DNA of 64,000 nt from Membranihabitans maritimus (GCF_021729145.1 NZ_JAJSLW010000020.1:28109-92108); one strand, 5' to 3'. Shown: positions 8,140-17,489, counted from the first letter of the stretch. Notes: generated by a model from the letters alone, not told the origin. Program-made: numbers and translations.

Positions 8140-8520
8140 ATGAAAGCACAAGTTAACGAAATCAAACAGGGATTGCAACATTTTCACGGTTCGGAAACCA
8201 TATTTCAAATCCCATTATTAAGAATCCGATACACCAACGGACTGAAATATTTGGCGGAAGCTGCCGAATGTTTTTGGCTCATTACGGACGCTTCCGTAAT
8301 CGCACAAAACCTGATGAACCAAAGCGAATTTATTACTATCGACTTCAAGAGATTGTCCGAGGACAAACAGGATTTTACGGGCTACGAAGCTGAGATAATC
8401 TACACGGATGGAAATGATAATATTTTGGAAAAACACGGGTATCGGACGACTGATTTTCCGCTTGATGAACTACGGTTGTTTTTTGTGAATAATACGCTGA
8501 TGTTACCGAGCGAATATTAA
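8140..8520 (+). CDS. DUF6876 family protein
   Basis: 126-aa protein that matches the DUF6876 family of short proteins carried by Bacteroidetes mobile elements; function unknown. Characteristic are the N-terminal LQHFHGSETIFQIPLL region, GLKYLAEAAECFWLITDA in the middle and the C-terminal FPLDELRLFFVNNTLMLPSEY. It lies between two terminators with one further small gene, forming a short transcription unit. No membrane segments or signal peptide. The start ATG at 8140 follows an A-rich leader. Confidence 0.8.
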   Translation: MKAQVNEIKQGLQHFHGSETIFQIPLLRIRYTNGLKYLAEAAECFWLITDASVIAQNLMNQSEFITIDFKRLSEDKQDFTGYEAEIIYTDGNDNILEKHGYRTTDFPLDELRLFFVNNTLMLPSEY

Positions 8521-8541
8521 CCCCTTCAAAACCTAAAAATT

Positions 8542-8739
8542 ATGATCTATCTAAATTTTTCAGACTTGAACGGGGATGCCCAAGAACGTCTTTTGGAAAG
8601 TTCAAAAAAAGACGTCGAGCAAAAATTTGGCGATGATATTCGGAAGTATTCAAAAAAGCATTGCACCAATTTTGAGGTAATGATTGAGGAAGAAGCACTA
8701 AGGAATTTATACAGTTATACCTATGTGTTTAATATCTGA
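8542..8739 (+). CDS. Small hypothetical ICE protein (65 aa)
   Basis: 65 aa, charged and probably cytosolic, with no recognised domain. It begins 21 bases after the DUF6876 gene on the same strand and is followed by a clear terminator, which supports a real gene in a two-gene unit. The sequence starts YLNFSDLNGDAQERLLE and contains a Lys-rich stretch in the middle. Similar short proteins accompany DUF6876 on related elements, as far as I recall, but no function is known. Confidence 0.65.
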   Translation: MIYLNFSDLNGDAQERLLESSKKDVEQKFGDDIRKYSKKHCTNFEVMIEEEALRNLYSYTYVFNI

Positions 8740-8759
8740 AATTGTCCAAATAGGAACGG

Positions 8760-8792
8760 AAAGACCTTTGAATTTTCAGAGGTCTTTTTTTG
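8760..8792 (+). terminator. Rho-independent terminator
   Basis: AAAGACCT (8760-8767) pairs with AGGTCTTT (8780-8787); the stem extends inward through TTGA/TCAG with one G-T pair, followed by a run of T. Confidence 0.85.
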
Positions 8793-8852
8793 CTAAAACA
8801 TATCCAGTTCAATAAAAATCCTTATCTTTATTCCGCTGAAATTCAGCATTCA

Positions 8853-9171
8853 ATTTTACGCAGGGGTATCCATTTTTTGACTTTCGCCGATAACCCTGCC
8901 CATCGAAAAATTACATAACGGGAAATCTTTTCCCTGAAATTGGCAATTGGCTTTTTAGCCAGATTGTACGAAATTTTTGTTCGCCCGTGGCGAACGAAAA
9001 GGAGTAGCAAGAGGGTAACACGCGATGCGATGTTAAGCACTCCTATTCCTTGTTAATCACCTGATTTTTAAACACTTAAAAATCAGCCGATTATTTAGAT
9101 TTCTACAATTTGCGACAAATGCCCTGTGAGCGCCTATTTTTAGGGAAGGATTTGCGACAAATCGGCGAATT
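8853..9171. other. Probable origin of transfer / mobilization control region
   Basis: This 320-base non-coding stretch directly precedes the mobilization genes, where oriT lies in related elements. It holds four dyads: GCAGGGGTATC/GATAACCCTGC (8860-8899, loop with TTTGACTTTCG), GTTCGCC/GGCGAAC with 3-base loop (8979-8995), CTGATTTTTAA/TTAAAAATCAG (9061-9086) and two copies of ATTTGCGACAAAT (9108-9120, 9150-9162), each an ATTTG/CAAAT dyad. The last pair ends 9 bases before the mobA start and could be its operator. The nick site cannot be read by eye. Confidence 0.6.
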
Positions 9172-9552
9172 ATGGACTCATTTATCGGCATTAGGTTTAA
9201 AAAGGAAACAGCAAAGCGTTTTCAGGAATTTTCAAAAATACATTTCAAATCGCACACCGAGGCAATGGCCACGATGCTCGATTTTTTCTTCTACAACGAA
9301 ATCTCTCCACGGGAAAGATTGGGCCCGACCGGAAGGACGATCGAGGCCAATTTAAAGAAACGGATCAATGCCGTAATCGCCATAATGAGGGATATGGAAA
9401 AGACCCAGACCAAACCTACGGTGGCGATGATCGAATCCCTTTTTCAGACCGAAGAACCCAAAAAGAAACCGCTGATCTTAGAGAAGAAATATGTGGAAGA
9501 AAAGCCGAAAGTAAGATTTCAGGAAAAGCAAAACCACAACAACGAACTATAA
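9172..9552 (+). CDS. mobA: BfmA/BtgA-type mobilization accessory protein
   Basis: 126-aa relaxosome accessory protein. The N-terminal 50 residues (FIGIRFKKETAKRFQEFSK, then HTEAMATMLDFFFYNEI) look like a ribbon-helix-helix type DNA-binding region; the rest is Lys/Glu-rich. BfmA/BtgA proteins bind oriT and help the relaxase nick. The gene starts 9 bases after a repeated ATTTGCGACAAAT element that it may bind, and is followed 11 bases later by the relaxase gene. A competing frame covers the same region but is a shadow. Start chosen at the ATG at 9172. Confidence 0.85.
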   Translation: MDSFIGIRFKKETAKRFQEFSKIHFKSHTEAMATMLDFFFYNEISPRERLGPTGRTIEANLKKRINAVIAIMRDMEKTQTKPTVAMIESLFQTEEPKKKPLILEKKYVEEKPKVRFQEKQNHNNEL

Positions 9553-9563
9553 ATTTTTGAGCT

Positions 9564-10595
9564 ATGTATATCACGATCACACCTCAAAAATTGGGCAGGA
9601 ACTATGCCCAAAGTTCGGCCGATTTTGTAGGCTATCTGGAAAAAGAAAACCAAGGTCTGGAGCAGGAAGAAATGGAACACTTTTTCAATCAATATGGCGA
9701 TGAATTTTCAGCGGAAGAAGTGGTAAAAGATATTGATGGGAACGGTGCAAAACTGAAAAAGAAAGAGCCGAAATTCTATTCGATCACGGTCAGTCCTTCC
9801 AAATACGAATTGAACCGGTTACAGAACAGCAGCGAAGATTTAAAAAAGTACACCCGTGAGCTGATGAAGGATTATGTGGCATCATTCAACCGGGAAATCA
9901 ATGGGCGCCCTGTGACCATCGATGACATAAAATATTATGCAAAAATCGAGCACCAACGAACGTTTAAGGGAACCGACAAACAGATTAGGGAAAACCAACC
10001 TTTTGCTACCAAAATACTTCAGCTAAGAAATGAAATCCGAAGCATAGAAAACGGCTCGATGGAAGGAAGTGTTAGGAAGCGGGAACGGGAAATCGCAAAA
10101 TTAGAAAAGCAGGCCCCACATCAACAGGATGGGAAACGGATCGTCCAAGGAATGCCCAAGGCGGGAAGCCAAAGCCATATCCATATTATCGTGAGCCGAA
10201 AGGATGCGTCCAATTCGTTCAGCCTTTCGCCCGGGAGCAAATACAAAGCTTCCGATGTCGAGATGAGGGGGAAACAGGTGAAACGGGGTTTTGACAGGGA
10301 TAAATTTTTTGAAAATGCCGAAAAGAGCTTTGACAGGACGTTTGGCTACCAGCGGAACTTTGCGGAAACCTACAAGGCGCGGAAGGATTTTATCAAAAAC
10401 CCAAAAATCTATTTTGCCTCGTTGATGAAATTGCCCACCAATGAAAAGGCAATCGCTTTCAAGTTGATGCGGGAAACGGGCATCCCGATAATGCCAAGCA
10501 TCCCGACCAATCAGGCGCAGCTCGCCCTAAAGGTTTTCAACAAACTGCGCAAAGGTTTGGACGTGGCCATCAAATCAAGTTCAATCGGTATTTAA
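9564..10595 (+). CDS. mobB: Mobilization relaxase MobB (DUF5712-like)
   Basis: 343-aa protein matching the DUF5712 / BtgB-like mobilization proteins of Bacteroidetes, presumed to nick oriT and pilot the strand. It starts MYITITPQKLGRNYAQSSADFV; the central SQSHIHIIVSRKD segment (about residues 210-222) carries the His-x-His arrangement expected of a relaxase metal site. The C-terminal third (KNPKIYFASLMKLPTNEKA) is typical of the family. It is encoded between the accessory protein and the coupling protein, with 9-11 base gaps, in the conserved mobA-mobB-mobC order. The active-site Tyr is not assigned here. Confidence 0.87.
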   Translation: MYITITPQKLGRNYAQSSADFVGYLEKENQGLEQEEMEHFFNQYGDEFSAEEVVKDIDGNGAKLKKKEPKFYSITVSPSKYELNRLQNSSEDLKKYTRELMKDYVASFNREINGRPVTIDDIKYYAKIEHQRTFKGTDKQIRENQPFATKILQLRNEIRSIENGSMEGSVRKREREIAKLEKQAPHQQDGKRIVQGMPKAGSQSHIHIIVSRKDASNSFSLSPGSKYKASDVEMRGKQVKRGFDRDKFFENAEKSFDRTFGYQRNFAETYKARKDFIKNPKIYFASLMKLPTNEKAIAFKLMRETGIPIMPSIPTNQAQLALKVFNKLRKGLDVAIKSSSIGI

Positions 10596-10604
10596 TTCAA
10601 GACG

Positions 10605-12185
10605 ATGGAAATAGAAAGTCTTTTTACGGTACTCTCGGTTATTAGCTTGACCAGTTTATTATTTTATTCGTTTTTCAAGATCAGTCGGTATGCGTTCGCG
10701 CTGAATATGCTGCTAATCGCAGCTATCTTTTATTATATTTCCGAAGAGAATCGGTTGATATTGACCCTACTTTATTTAGGTTGTCCGTTGATGCTAATTA
10801 ATACAGGACTGTACGTTTTTTTGCACAAAACGGAGGAACCGAAAAATGCCGATAGCAAGTATCGTGTAAGCTTTGCAACGAGCAAGGGAAACTTCAAACT
10901 CGAAAACGTAAAAAGAGGGGCATCCATCATAGGATCTGCCGGAAGTGGCAAGACCGAAAGCGTGGTTTATGGGTTTTTGAGGCATTTTCAGAAAGAAGCC
11001 TTTTGCGGGATCATTCACGACTACAAAGATTTTGAGCTGACTGAAATGGCCTATCCACTTTTCAAGGATGGTCAAATCCCGTTTAAGGTCATTTCCTTTG
11101 ATAAAATCATCCATAGGGTCAATCCTATTGCACCTCGCTATTTAGAGAACGAGGAAAGCGTAAACGAAGTTTCAAGGGTGCTGATCGAAAATCTTTTGGA
11201 GCAAAGGGAATCCGGTACGAGCGGCACTACCAAATTTTTCAATGATGCTGCCGAAGGCTTGATTGGTGGATTGATTTGGAAACTGAAAACCGACTATTTC
11301 CAATTCTGCACATTGCCCCATTTAATAGCGGTTTACCAATATCTGGATACAGACAGCCTTATCCAGTTTTTGGAATCCAATACAACATCCAGAGCGATGG
11401 CAGATGCCTTTATTAGCGGTAAAGATTCAGAGCGACAGACAGCAGGTGTAAAAAGCACCTTGGCCAATGCGCTAAAACGAATCAGTACACAGCGAATATT
11501 TATGGCATTGTCCGCAGACGAAGTGCCACTTAATATAAATAGTCCAGAAAATCCTTGTGTAATTTCAATTGTGAATAATCCGAAATTTGAAACTTCTTAT
11601 TCCCCTGTCATTGCAACAATAATCCATACTATTACCAAGCAAATGAGCGTGCGGAATTCCAAACCTTCTTTCCTGTTGATGGAAGAAGCCCCGACCATTC
11701 GGCTATTGAATATGCACCGTATTCCGGCTACGCTGCGGAGTTATGATATTGCCACAATTTATGTGATGCAGGACAAGATACAAAATGATATGATGTACGG
11801 CGACAAAGCGAGCAAGGCAATTTTGAGTAACCTTTCCTATCAATTTTTCGGCAAGGTAAACGACCCGGACACCGCCAAATACTACGAACGCTTTTTTGAA
11901 ATTATTAAAGACCCGACCAAAAGCGTGAGCCGTGGCCATAACTTGGATTTTGATACACGAGTAACAACTGGGGAAAAAGAAATCCCGAAAATAAGGGCAG
12001 ATGTTTTCTTTCGGCTGAATCAGGGAGAGTTTATTACCTATGCGGACGGGAAGGATAAAAAGGTGCAGTTTAAATTACAGCAAATTAACAGGGAACTTCC
12101 CGAAGAATCTAAACAGTATTCACAGGCAGATTTGGAGGCTAACTTTGAACGGATTTATGAGGAGGCGCGGTCGATATTTGGATAA
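10605..12185 (+). CDS. mobC: Type IV coupling protein (TraG/VirD4-like ATPase, MobC)
   Basis: 526-aa inner-membrane ATPase that links the relaxosome to the secretion channel. Two to three hydrophobic segments occupy residues 1-75, followed by Walker A GSAGSGKTESVV (about 109-120), Walker B SFLLMEEAP (about 350) and the C-terminal FFGKVNDPDTAKYYERFF region. Length fits VirD4-type proteins of Bacteroidetes elements. The gene ends at 12185 directly against the stop of a convergent defence gene at 12186, so the defence block was placed exactly downstream of the mobilization operon. Confidence 0.92.
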   Translation: MEIESLFTVLSVISLTSLLFYSFFKISRYAFALNMLLIAAIFYYISEENRLILTLLYLGCPLMLINTGLYVFLHKTEEPKNADSKYRVSFATSKGNFKLENVKRGASIIGSAGSGKTESVVYGFLRHFQKEAFCGIIHDYKDFELTEMAYPLFKDGQIPFKVISFDKIIHRVNPIAPRYLENEESVNEVSRVLIENLLEQRESGTSGTTKFFNDAAEGLIGGLIWKLKTDYFQFCTLPHLIAVYQYLDTDSLIQFLESNTTSRAMADAFISGKDSERQTAGVKSTLANALKRISTQRIFMALSADEVPLNINSPENPCVISIVNNPKFETSYSPVIATIIHTITKQMSVRNSKPSFLLMEEAPTIRLLNMHRIPATLRSYDIATIYVMQDKIQNDMMYGDKASKAILSNLSYQFFGKVNDPDTAKYYERFFEIIKDPTKSVSRGHNLDFDTRVTTGEKEIPKIRADVFFRLNQGEFITYADGKDKKVQFKLQQINRELPEESKQYSQADLEANFERIYEEARSIFG

Positions 12186-13223
12186 TTAGGATATGCTAAA
12201 ATTTTCATTAATTTCCTTTTCAATAATCTTATATTTATCCTTCACATCTTCACCCATATAAAAATCTAACAGATCATTTTTATCCAAAGTTCCATCTTCT
12301 AAAAACTTATTCAGATACTGTTGGTTGAAGTCTAATAACAACATAGATTTCTTAATTTGTTTTAAAATTTTTTTATTATTCTCAATATTATTCTCAACTA
12401 GATTTTTAATCAGGGATATTTCATTTATATCCTTAATGATACGATTTACCAGAATAGCCAAAATATTATTATCGACTTTAACACTCTTAGCATTTAAAGC
12501 TATATCCCTTGCCAACATATAAGCTATTGCCAAATTAGAATAATTCCCTTTCTGGGAATCGATTATAGCGATAAAACCAATAGAAGGAATGTAGCCCACA
12601 TTTTCAAATGCTTTAAGAATTGAGTTATCCACGAGAGAAATATCAAATACGATAAGGCTAACCTTTGAATCCCTATTTGCTTGAGCTTCTATTAATTGAC
12701 TCCAGGCTGTATCGGTTCTACGAGTAAAAATTTCTTTTGATTCTATATCTCCAAATTTGATACTCTTATCAAACTTGCACTCAATAACAATCTTTAAGTC
12801 TTTATTTCCCTCTATCTCGCAAACAATATCACCTGTTTTATTTCGACTGAGTTCACCTTGTTCATTCCCAGTTAAGTAGGCTTTGTCTTTTAAACGCTTA
12901 TCTTTAAAATACTGATTAAGAAACCCGGCAACTTCATCTTCGGCCAAGTTTCCTTTTATTGCAGATTTATAGAAAAGTTCCTTTTTCATTTCAAAAATTA
13001 TCTTCAAACTTTCCAGTTCAGTACCCAGTTCATTTGATGTTTTCGATAAAAATGCGGATAGTCGATCTTCCATAAGTGCGAGGACACCAATATAAATAGC
13101 TTTTAATAATTTTTCATCACGATCAGACACGGGAAGATTATCAAAATAATTAAAGACTATTTGATTCTCAATTTCAAACTCCTTTACTTCAACTCGTTTC
13201 AGTTGTTGATTGAGTCTTATCAT
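12186..13223 (-). CDS. PD-(D/E)XK nuclease-like protein of a SIR2-HerA operon
   Basis: 345-aa protein without a family name I can give. A restriction-endonuclease-like core is readable: an acidic helix GNLAEDEVAGFL (about 91-102), then GDIVCEIE (131-138) and VIECKFD (146-152), which fits D...ExK with D132, E148 and K150. The flanking parts are helical and the C-terminal 130 residues are unassigned. It is the last gene of a four-gene minus-strand operon (SIR2, HerA, KTSC, this gene; 5-6 base gaps) and is plausibly a DNA-degrading effector or companion. DNA is visibly AT-richer than the mob genes next door. Confidence 0.7.
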   Translation of the reverse strand: MIRLNQQLKRVEVKEFEIENQIVFNYFDNLPVSDRDEKLLKAIYIGVLALMEDRLSAFLSKTSNELGTELESLKIIFEMKKELFYKSAIKGNLAEDEVAGFLNQYFKDKRLKDKAYLTGNEQGELSRNKTGDIVCEIEGNKDLKIVIECKFDKSIKFGDIESKEIFTRRTDTAWSQLIEAQANRDSKVSLIVFDISLVDNSILKAFENVGYIPSIGFIAIIDSQKGNYSNLAIAYMLARDIALNAKSVKVDNNILAILVNRIIKDINEISLIKNLVENNIENNKKILKQIKKSMLLLDFNQQYLNKFLEDGTLDKNDLLDFYMGEDVKDKYKIIEKEINENFSIS

Positions 13224-13228
13224 TTTGC

Positions 13229-13438
13229 TTAAACTTTAGAGTACCTGTACCTTCCTTTGATACTTTGGGCTAAATATGTTCCGTGGGATTCAGCACCAAT
13301 AAGCCCTTTATATTCTCTTTCTGGAAGGTCAAAATATTGATAGACCGTGCCGTTTTTAAATTCTATTTCTAATGTGGATGAATTGTCGTCATAGCCAATA
13401 GATGCTATGTTCGATGATTTTACTGGTTTTCTATTCAT
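13229..13438 (-). CDS. KTSC domain protein
   Basis: 69-aa protein consisting of a single KTSC domain: VKSSNIASIGYDDNSSTLEI, then FKNGTVYQYFDLP, a central Ala-Glu-Ser-His-Gly segment and a terminal KGRYRYSKV. KTSC domains are small beta-rich folds, often fused to or encoded beside nucleic-acid enzymes; their biochemical role is not established. Here it lies between the HerA ATPase and the nuclease-like gene with gaps of 6 and 5 bases, so it is surely co-transcribed and may be an adaptor or regulator of the system. No signal or membrane segment. Confidence 0.85.
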   Translation of the reverse strand: MNRKPVKSSNIASIGYDDNSSTLEIEFKNGTVYQYFDLPEREYKGLIGAESHGTYLAQSIKGRYRYSKV

Positions 13439-13444
13439 AATACT

Positions 13445-15310
13445 TTATTTGATAATTTTACTAATTTTAGGATTTTGAGACCTCCAGGCCTCAATAAATT
13501 CTTCGTAGTTAGGGCTTTCTTCCATTTTGTTGCCCCAACCCCCAGGCATTAAAGATTCTTCTGTATCAACAATATCGAATACGATAGGATCTTGACTATC
13601 AGGTCTTTTATCCTTCGGTGGAGCTTTGATAAGCGATCTCATAGGAAGCTTTACCGATTCTCCTAAGATTATAGCCTCTCCCGTTTTTAATATTGGGAGC
13701 ATACTTGTAAGACCTTCCAGATTATCTGTGACAGCACTTGTTATGTGGGCGCGATCAGTAGAGTTCGCCAATCGGAGAGCAAAGAATGTACCACATTGTG
13801 AAAGAATTGTAGAATTTATTTCTGACGGTCTTTGACTAACTATCATTGAGCCTATCCCATATTTCCTACCCTCCTTCACAATTTTTTGAACAATCGATAA
13901 CGCGCTACCTTCAAAGTTTAAATAATTGTGAGCTTCTTCCATTACCAAAAGCAATGGACGTTCCTTGCCTCCTTGCGAGAGGTTTCTTGCCCAGAATAAG
14001 CCTTCATAAACTATACGCAGTAAAACTCCGATAATTGTATTTAAAATAGTTATTGGAACACCTGATAAATCCAAAATAGTAATTGGCTTGTCGCTTCCTA
14101 TCCAACCTTTTATCAGGGAATCTAAATCTTTTTCTATAAATCCATCCTTTTTTGGAGTCCAATCCCCAGGTTTGAAAATAAAATCATACCTTGGAATTCT
14201 CAACTTTGAACCCAATGAATGTAACTGTTGGCTATTATTTAAAGGGGTTTCAGGCAAGTATTGAACTCGATCACCATTTGCTTTGGAGGTATTTATTTTT
14301 TTAAAAATAGGAGGAATACCCCGAACTGGATCACCTAATATCTTATCTCCATTTTCATCAGTTTCAAAAGCAAGATTTTCCATAATCGTCCCATCCTTGT
14401 CCGGATAGAACTTTCCTAGCGTTTCGGTATAAAGGTCATACCAGAGATGATTCAAGCTAAATGGTATGGGAGAATCAATACTAAGGTTATCTATGTCGAT
14501 TCCGGTTTTAGGATGTTTTTCCAAACTTTTCAACTTAGCTTGCTGAATTCTTTCTAGAATTACATTTTGATCTTTTTCGGCAGCAAATTTTCCAAAACTG
14601 ATATCACATAATTCTTCAAAATTTAAGGCCCAAAAGGGAATAACCAATTCTTTTTCTTGACTTCCTTCGCTTTTGTCAGCGTTAATTTTAAAAATATTCG
14701 CTCGATCTTTTAGAGCTTGTCCATACTCTCCGTGTATGTCAAACACCAAAATTCGTGATGATGGATATTTCTCAGAATCGGATAGCGCATTTAACAGACT
14801 TGCAACTGTCGTTGACTTTCCTGAACCAGTTGTTCCAACTACTGCTGAATGTCTCGTAATTAACCTATTTACATCCACCAAAGCAGGAATAGATTCGGCT
14901 CCCGCAATATGTCCAATATTTACAAAGTATGGTTTGTCTGGTTGTCCATAGATTCGTTTTAGGTCTACTTCAGATACTAAATGCACTTCATCACTAATTG
15001 TTGGATATTGAGAAATCCCTCTTTGAAATTCACCAGATCGATGTCCTTCCCCAACCAGTTGTACAGTTATCCATCTATTTCCATAAGGTTGGTCGTTTTC
15101 TGGTGCTGCGCTTGCGCCGACCTGAGTAATAATTCCAAACAAAAAATTGTATCCAATTGGAATTTTAACAAAACTTCCAATTTGTCCAATTTTGTAACCT
15201 TCACCATTTACATATGTCAAACCAGATAGTGAATCGTTGACCATTGCTATTCTAATGGTAGTGCCACTAACGTCTTGTACGGAACCAAGATAAGTAGAGT
15301 TATTTTTCAT
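13445..15310 (-). CDS. herA: HerA-like DNA-translocating ATPase
   Basis: 621-aa FtsK/HerA-family hexameric ATPase. The N-terminal 140 residues form a HAS-barrel; Walker A GTTGSGKS is at 159-166, the HerA hallmark LVFDIHGEYG near 200, Walker B LLLVMEEAH near 455 and the sensor region SQRPSEIN about 40 residues later. It overlaps the SIR2 gene by 11 bases, the usual sign of a stoichiometric complex. SIR2-HerA pairs are known anti-phage systems in which the complex depletes NAD+ or cuts DNA on infection; that role is taken from the family. Confidence 0.93.
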   Translation of the reverse strand: MKNNSTYLGSVQDVSGTTIRIAMVNDSLSGLTYVNGEGYKIGQIGSFVKIPIGYNFLFGIITQVGASAAPENDQPYGNRWITVQLVGEGHRSGEFQRGISQYPTISDEVHLVSEVDLKRIYGQPDKPYFVNIGHIAGAESIPALVDVNRLITRHSAVVGTTGSGKSTTVASLLNALSDSEKYPSSRILVFDIHGEYGQALKDRANIFKINADKSEGSQEKELVIPFWALNFEELCDISFGKFAAEKDQNVILERIQQAKLKSLEKHPKTGIDIDNLSIDSPIPFSLNHLWYDLYTETLGKFYPDKDGTIMENLAFETDENGDKILGDPVRGIPPIFKKINTSKANGDRVQYLPETPLNNSQQLHSLGSKLRIPRYDFIFKPGDWTPKKDGFIEKDLDSLIKGWIGSDKPITILDLSGVPITILNTIIGVLLRIVYEGLFWARNLSQGGKERPLLLVMEEAHNYLNFEGSALSIVQKIVKEGRKYGIGSMIVSQRPSEINSTILSQCGTFFALRLANSTDRAHITSAVTDNLEGLTSMLPILKTGEAIILGESVKLPMRSLIKAPPKDKRPDSQDPIVFDIVDTEESLMPGGWGNKMEESPNYEEFIEAWRSQNPKISKIIK

Positions 15311-16523
15311 CCAAAAGAGTTTGATTATATCCGATTAAAGCTTGAAGGAAATCCCCCATTTTTGAAAAATCACCAAGATCTAAATCGCAAAGAGCTGCTT
15401 CTTCGTCATCCCTTTTAGACAGACAATTAGCTAAATTATCCTCATCTTCCAATAAGGCTCCTAATTTCCACTTGCCTCTAACCGTACCAATTATCGCTTC
15501 GTCTTTAGCCCATATAGCAAGATTGCCTCTGTTTAATGCAGCATCCACACCTTTAGGGTACTTTTCAGTCGTTGAATCATTTTCTTTATTTTTCTCAGTT
15601 AAAGAGCCAAATAACATCGAAATTACCATACTATTTGGGTTCGCTCTTAGTGAACCTAAAATGCAATCATTTATATGCTCGTCGTTAAAAGAATAACCTG
15701 AGATAATAAGTAATGCGTTAGGTTTTCTCAAAAAGCGAGAAAGTTGATCCATCAAAGCCAAAAAAGGCATTTTTCTACTTTGGTCATATTTGAGATGAGA
15801 TGGGTAAATTAGCTGTGAAGCGTCTATTTCTTTAGTTCTGCTTGATCTGAATACCTGATGATTTTTCTTTTGAAACCAATTAATAGAGCCGTGGATTTTC
15901 CAAAGACGTGTCCAATGATTTGGTATTAAATCGTCTTCAACTGATCTCAAATCAAAAAATGACTGTCTTGAACCGACAAAACCATCAAAGTAGGGTATGG
16001 ATAAGTCCTCAAAGGCTTGTTCCATTAGCAAATCATAATTCGTTGTAAATACTTCGACAGGTTTCTCACGATCTATTGATATCCATTTTGCAAGTTTATG
16101 ATATGGGGATTCTTTATTTGGTAATTCCACATCCAATTTACTTACGATTTTCGTGCATATTTCGCTTTCCAGTTTGATAAGCTCTTCATTGCTAAAGCCT
16201 CTAACGCTGTTACCAACCGAAACATCTTTCAAACCTCTTATAAAACTCAAAATATCTTCAATGTTTTTAATACTTTTTTGAGCTAAACTTATTTCATCTA
16301 AAAGTTTATCATAATCATTTTTGACATCTGTTTTTGATGATAGTTCCGAACTTAGAAATTGGGTCAATCCGGCTACATCAGGAATCAGAGGCCATTGCTC
16401 CTTCGGCATATTTACGGATAAGGGACAGCCAGCAGATATAAAGTAGCCTATTGGTTTTTTGTCTTGGGATAAAGTTTGACGTAAAAACTTAATATGTTTA
16501 ATAGGATCGTGATAATTATCCAT
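15300..16523 (-). CDS. SIR2-like NADase of a SIR2-HerA defence system
   Basis: 407-aa protein with a SIR2-like fold. The nucleotide-binding loop is SAGCPLS (about 29-35), followed by the FTTNYD motif (about 175-180), KIHGSINW with the catalytic-type His, and GYSFNDEHIN near the end of the domain. Residues 36-170 are a helical insert. In defence systems such domains hydrolyse NAD+ upon activation, causing abortive infection; here its partner is the overlapping HerA gene. It is the first gene of the operon and is transcribed divergently from the AbiE pair across 177 AT-rich bases. Confidence 0.88.
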   Translation of the reverse strand: MDNYHDPIKHIKFLRQTLSQDKKPIGYFISAGCPLSVNMPKEQWPLIPDVAGLTQFLSSELSSKTDVKNDYDKLLDEISLAQKSIKNIEDILSFIRGLKDVSVGNSVRGFSNEELIKLESEICTKIVSKLDVELPNKESPYHKLAKWISIDREKPVEVFTTNYDLLMEQAFEDLSIPYFDGFVGSRQSFFDLRSVEDDLIPNHWTRLWKIHGSINWFQKKNHQVFRSSRTKEIDASQLIYPSHLKYDQSRKMPFLALMDQLSRFLRKPNALLIISGYSFNDEHINDCILGSLRANPNSMVISMLFGSLTEKNKENDSTTEKYPKGVDAALNRGNLAIWAKDEAIIGTVRGKWKLGALLEDEDNLANCLSKRDDEEAALCDLDLGDFSKMGDFLQALIGYNQTLLDEK

Positions 16524-16700
16524 ATTGTTGATTGATTTCTGTTTTGGAGTAAATTTAACAAACTTTTAGAATTCGCTTTCAAATTTTCAAGTTTGTTTGA
16601 AATAAAGCCAATCTTGGATTTTAAATAAATATAAATTTTATAGTATTTATTTTAGTTTTATGTCTAAAATACATATATTGCTCTAATAATTACTAAAGTT

Positions 16701-17489
16701 ATGGTGGCGGAATATATCGACAAATTGCTGTCTGTGGAAGAATATTCTTTTTCCCTGGAAGAATTGATGAGCCGAACCCAGAAGAGCAAAAACGCAATTT
16801 GGCAGGAATTGGCTCATCTGATCGAAAAGAACAAAGTCCTCAATCTAAGAAAGGGCTTCTACCTTATACTGACCCCAAGGTATTCCAGTTTTCGAAAACT
16901 TCCCATAAATCTCTATATCGACAAACTTTTCGATTATTTAGGCCGTAGTTATTATTTAGGTTTTTACAGTGCAGCAAAAGCCTATGGAGCAAGACATCAA
17001 CAATCTCAGCGCGATTATGTAATGACATCCTCCCCGAAACTGTTGGATATTCAGAAATCGGCCATTGATATCCGTTTTTTGACCACTTCCGCTTGGCCGG
17101 AACAAAATATACTTTCAAAAAAATCAGATGCCGGAATCTACCATATTTCCAGTCCGGCTTTAACCTTGGCCGATCTGGTACATTATCAGAACAAATTAGG
17201 CGGGCTGAACCGAATGTTATCCACCATTGAAGAATTATTGGAAGAAGTCAACCAAAAAGACCTAGAAGATTTGTTGAGCTGGTATAGCAACAAAGCCACA
17301 CTTCAACGATTAGGTTTTTTATTGGATCAAATAGATGAAGAGAATAGTTTTTCTGCTTTAATTTTTCAACATTTGGAAAAACAAAAAATACATCCGGTTT
17401 TATTAAAGCCAACCAACCAGCAAAGACCCGGTTCGGTGGATAATAAATGGAAGGTAGATACTAACCTACAGTTAGAAAGCGACCTATGA
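16701..17489 (+). CDS. abiEi: AbiEi-family type IV antitoxin
   Basis: 262-aa antitoxin of an AbiE-type toxin-antitoxin pair. An N-terminal winged helix (about 10-60, with RTQKSKNAIWQELAHLI and RKGFYLI) probably binds the operon promoter; the C-terminal part is the antitoxin domain (YYLGFYSAAKAYGARH and LTLADLVHYQNKLGG segments). It overlaps the toxin gene by 4 bases (ATGA), so the pair is coupled. AbiE systems act in abortive phage infection and element stabilisation. The toxin reading frame downstream is shifted, so this antitoxin may now be unpaired. Confidence 0.88.
   Translation: MVAEYIDKLLSVEEYSFSLEELMSRTQKSKNAIWQELAHLIEKNKVLNLRKGFYLILTPRYSSFRKLPINLYIDKLFDYLGRSYYLGFYSAAKAYGARHQQSQRDYVMTSSPKLLDIQKSAIDIRFLTTSAWPEQNILSKKSDAGIYHISSPALTLADLVHYQNKLGGLNRMLSTIEELLEEVNQKDLEDLLSWYSNKATLQRLGFLLDQIDEENSFSALIFQHLEKQKIHPVLLKPTNQQRPGSVDNKWKVDTNLQLESDL

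Noticed and set aside
9110..9355. 81-aa frame overlapping the mobA start
   Set aside because: Out of frame with mobA, begins inside the repeated ATTTGCGACAAAT element; protein looks like a shadow.
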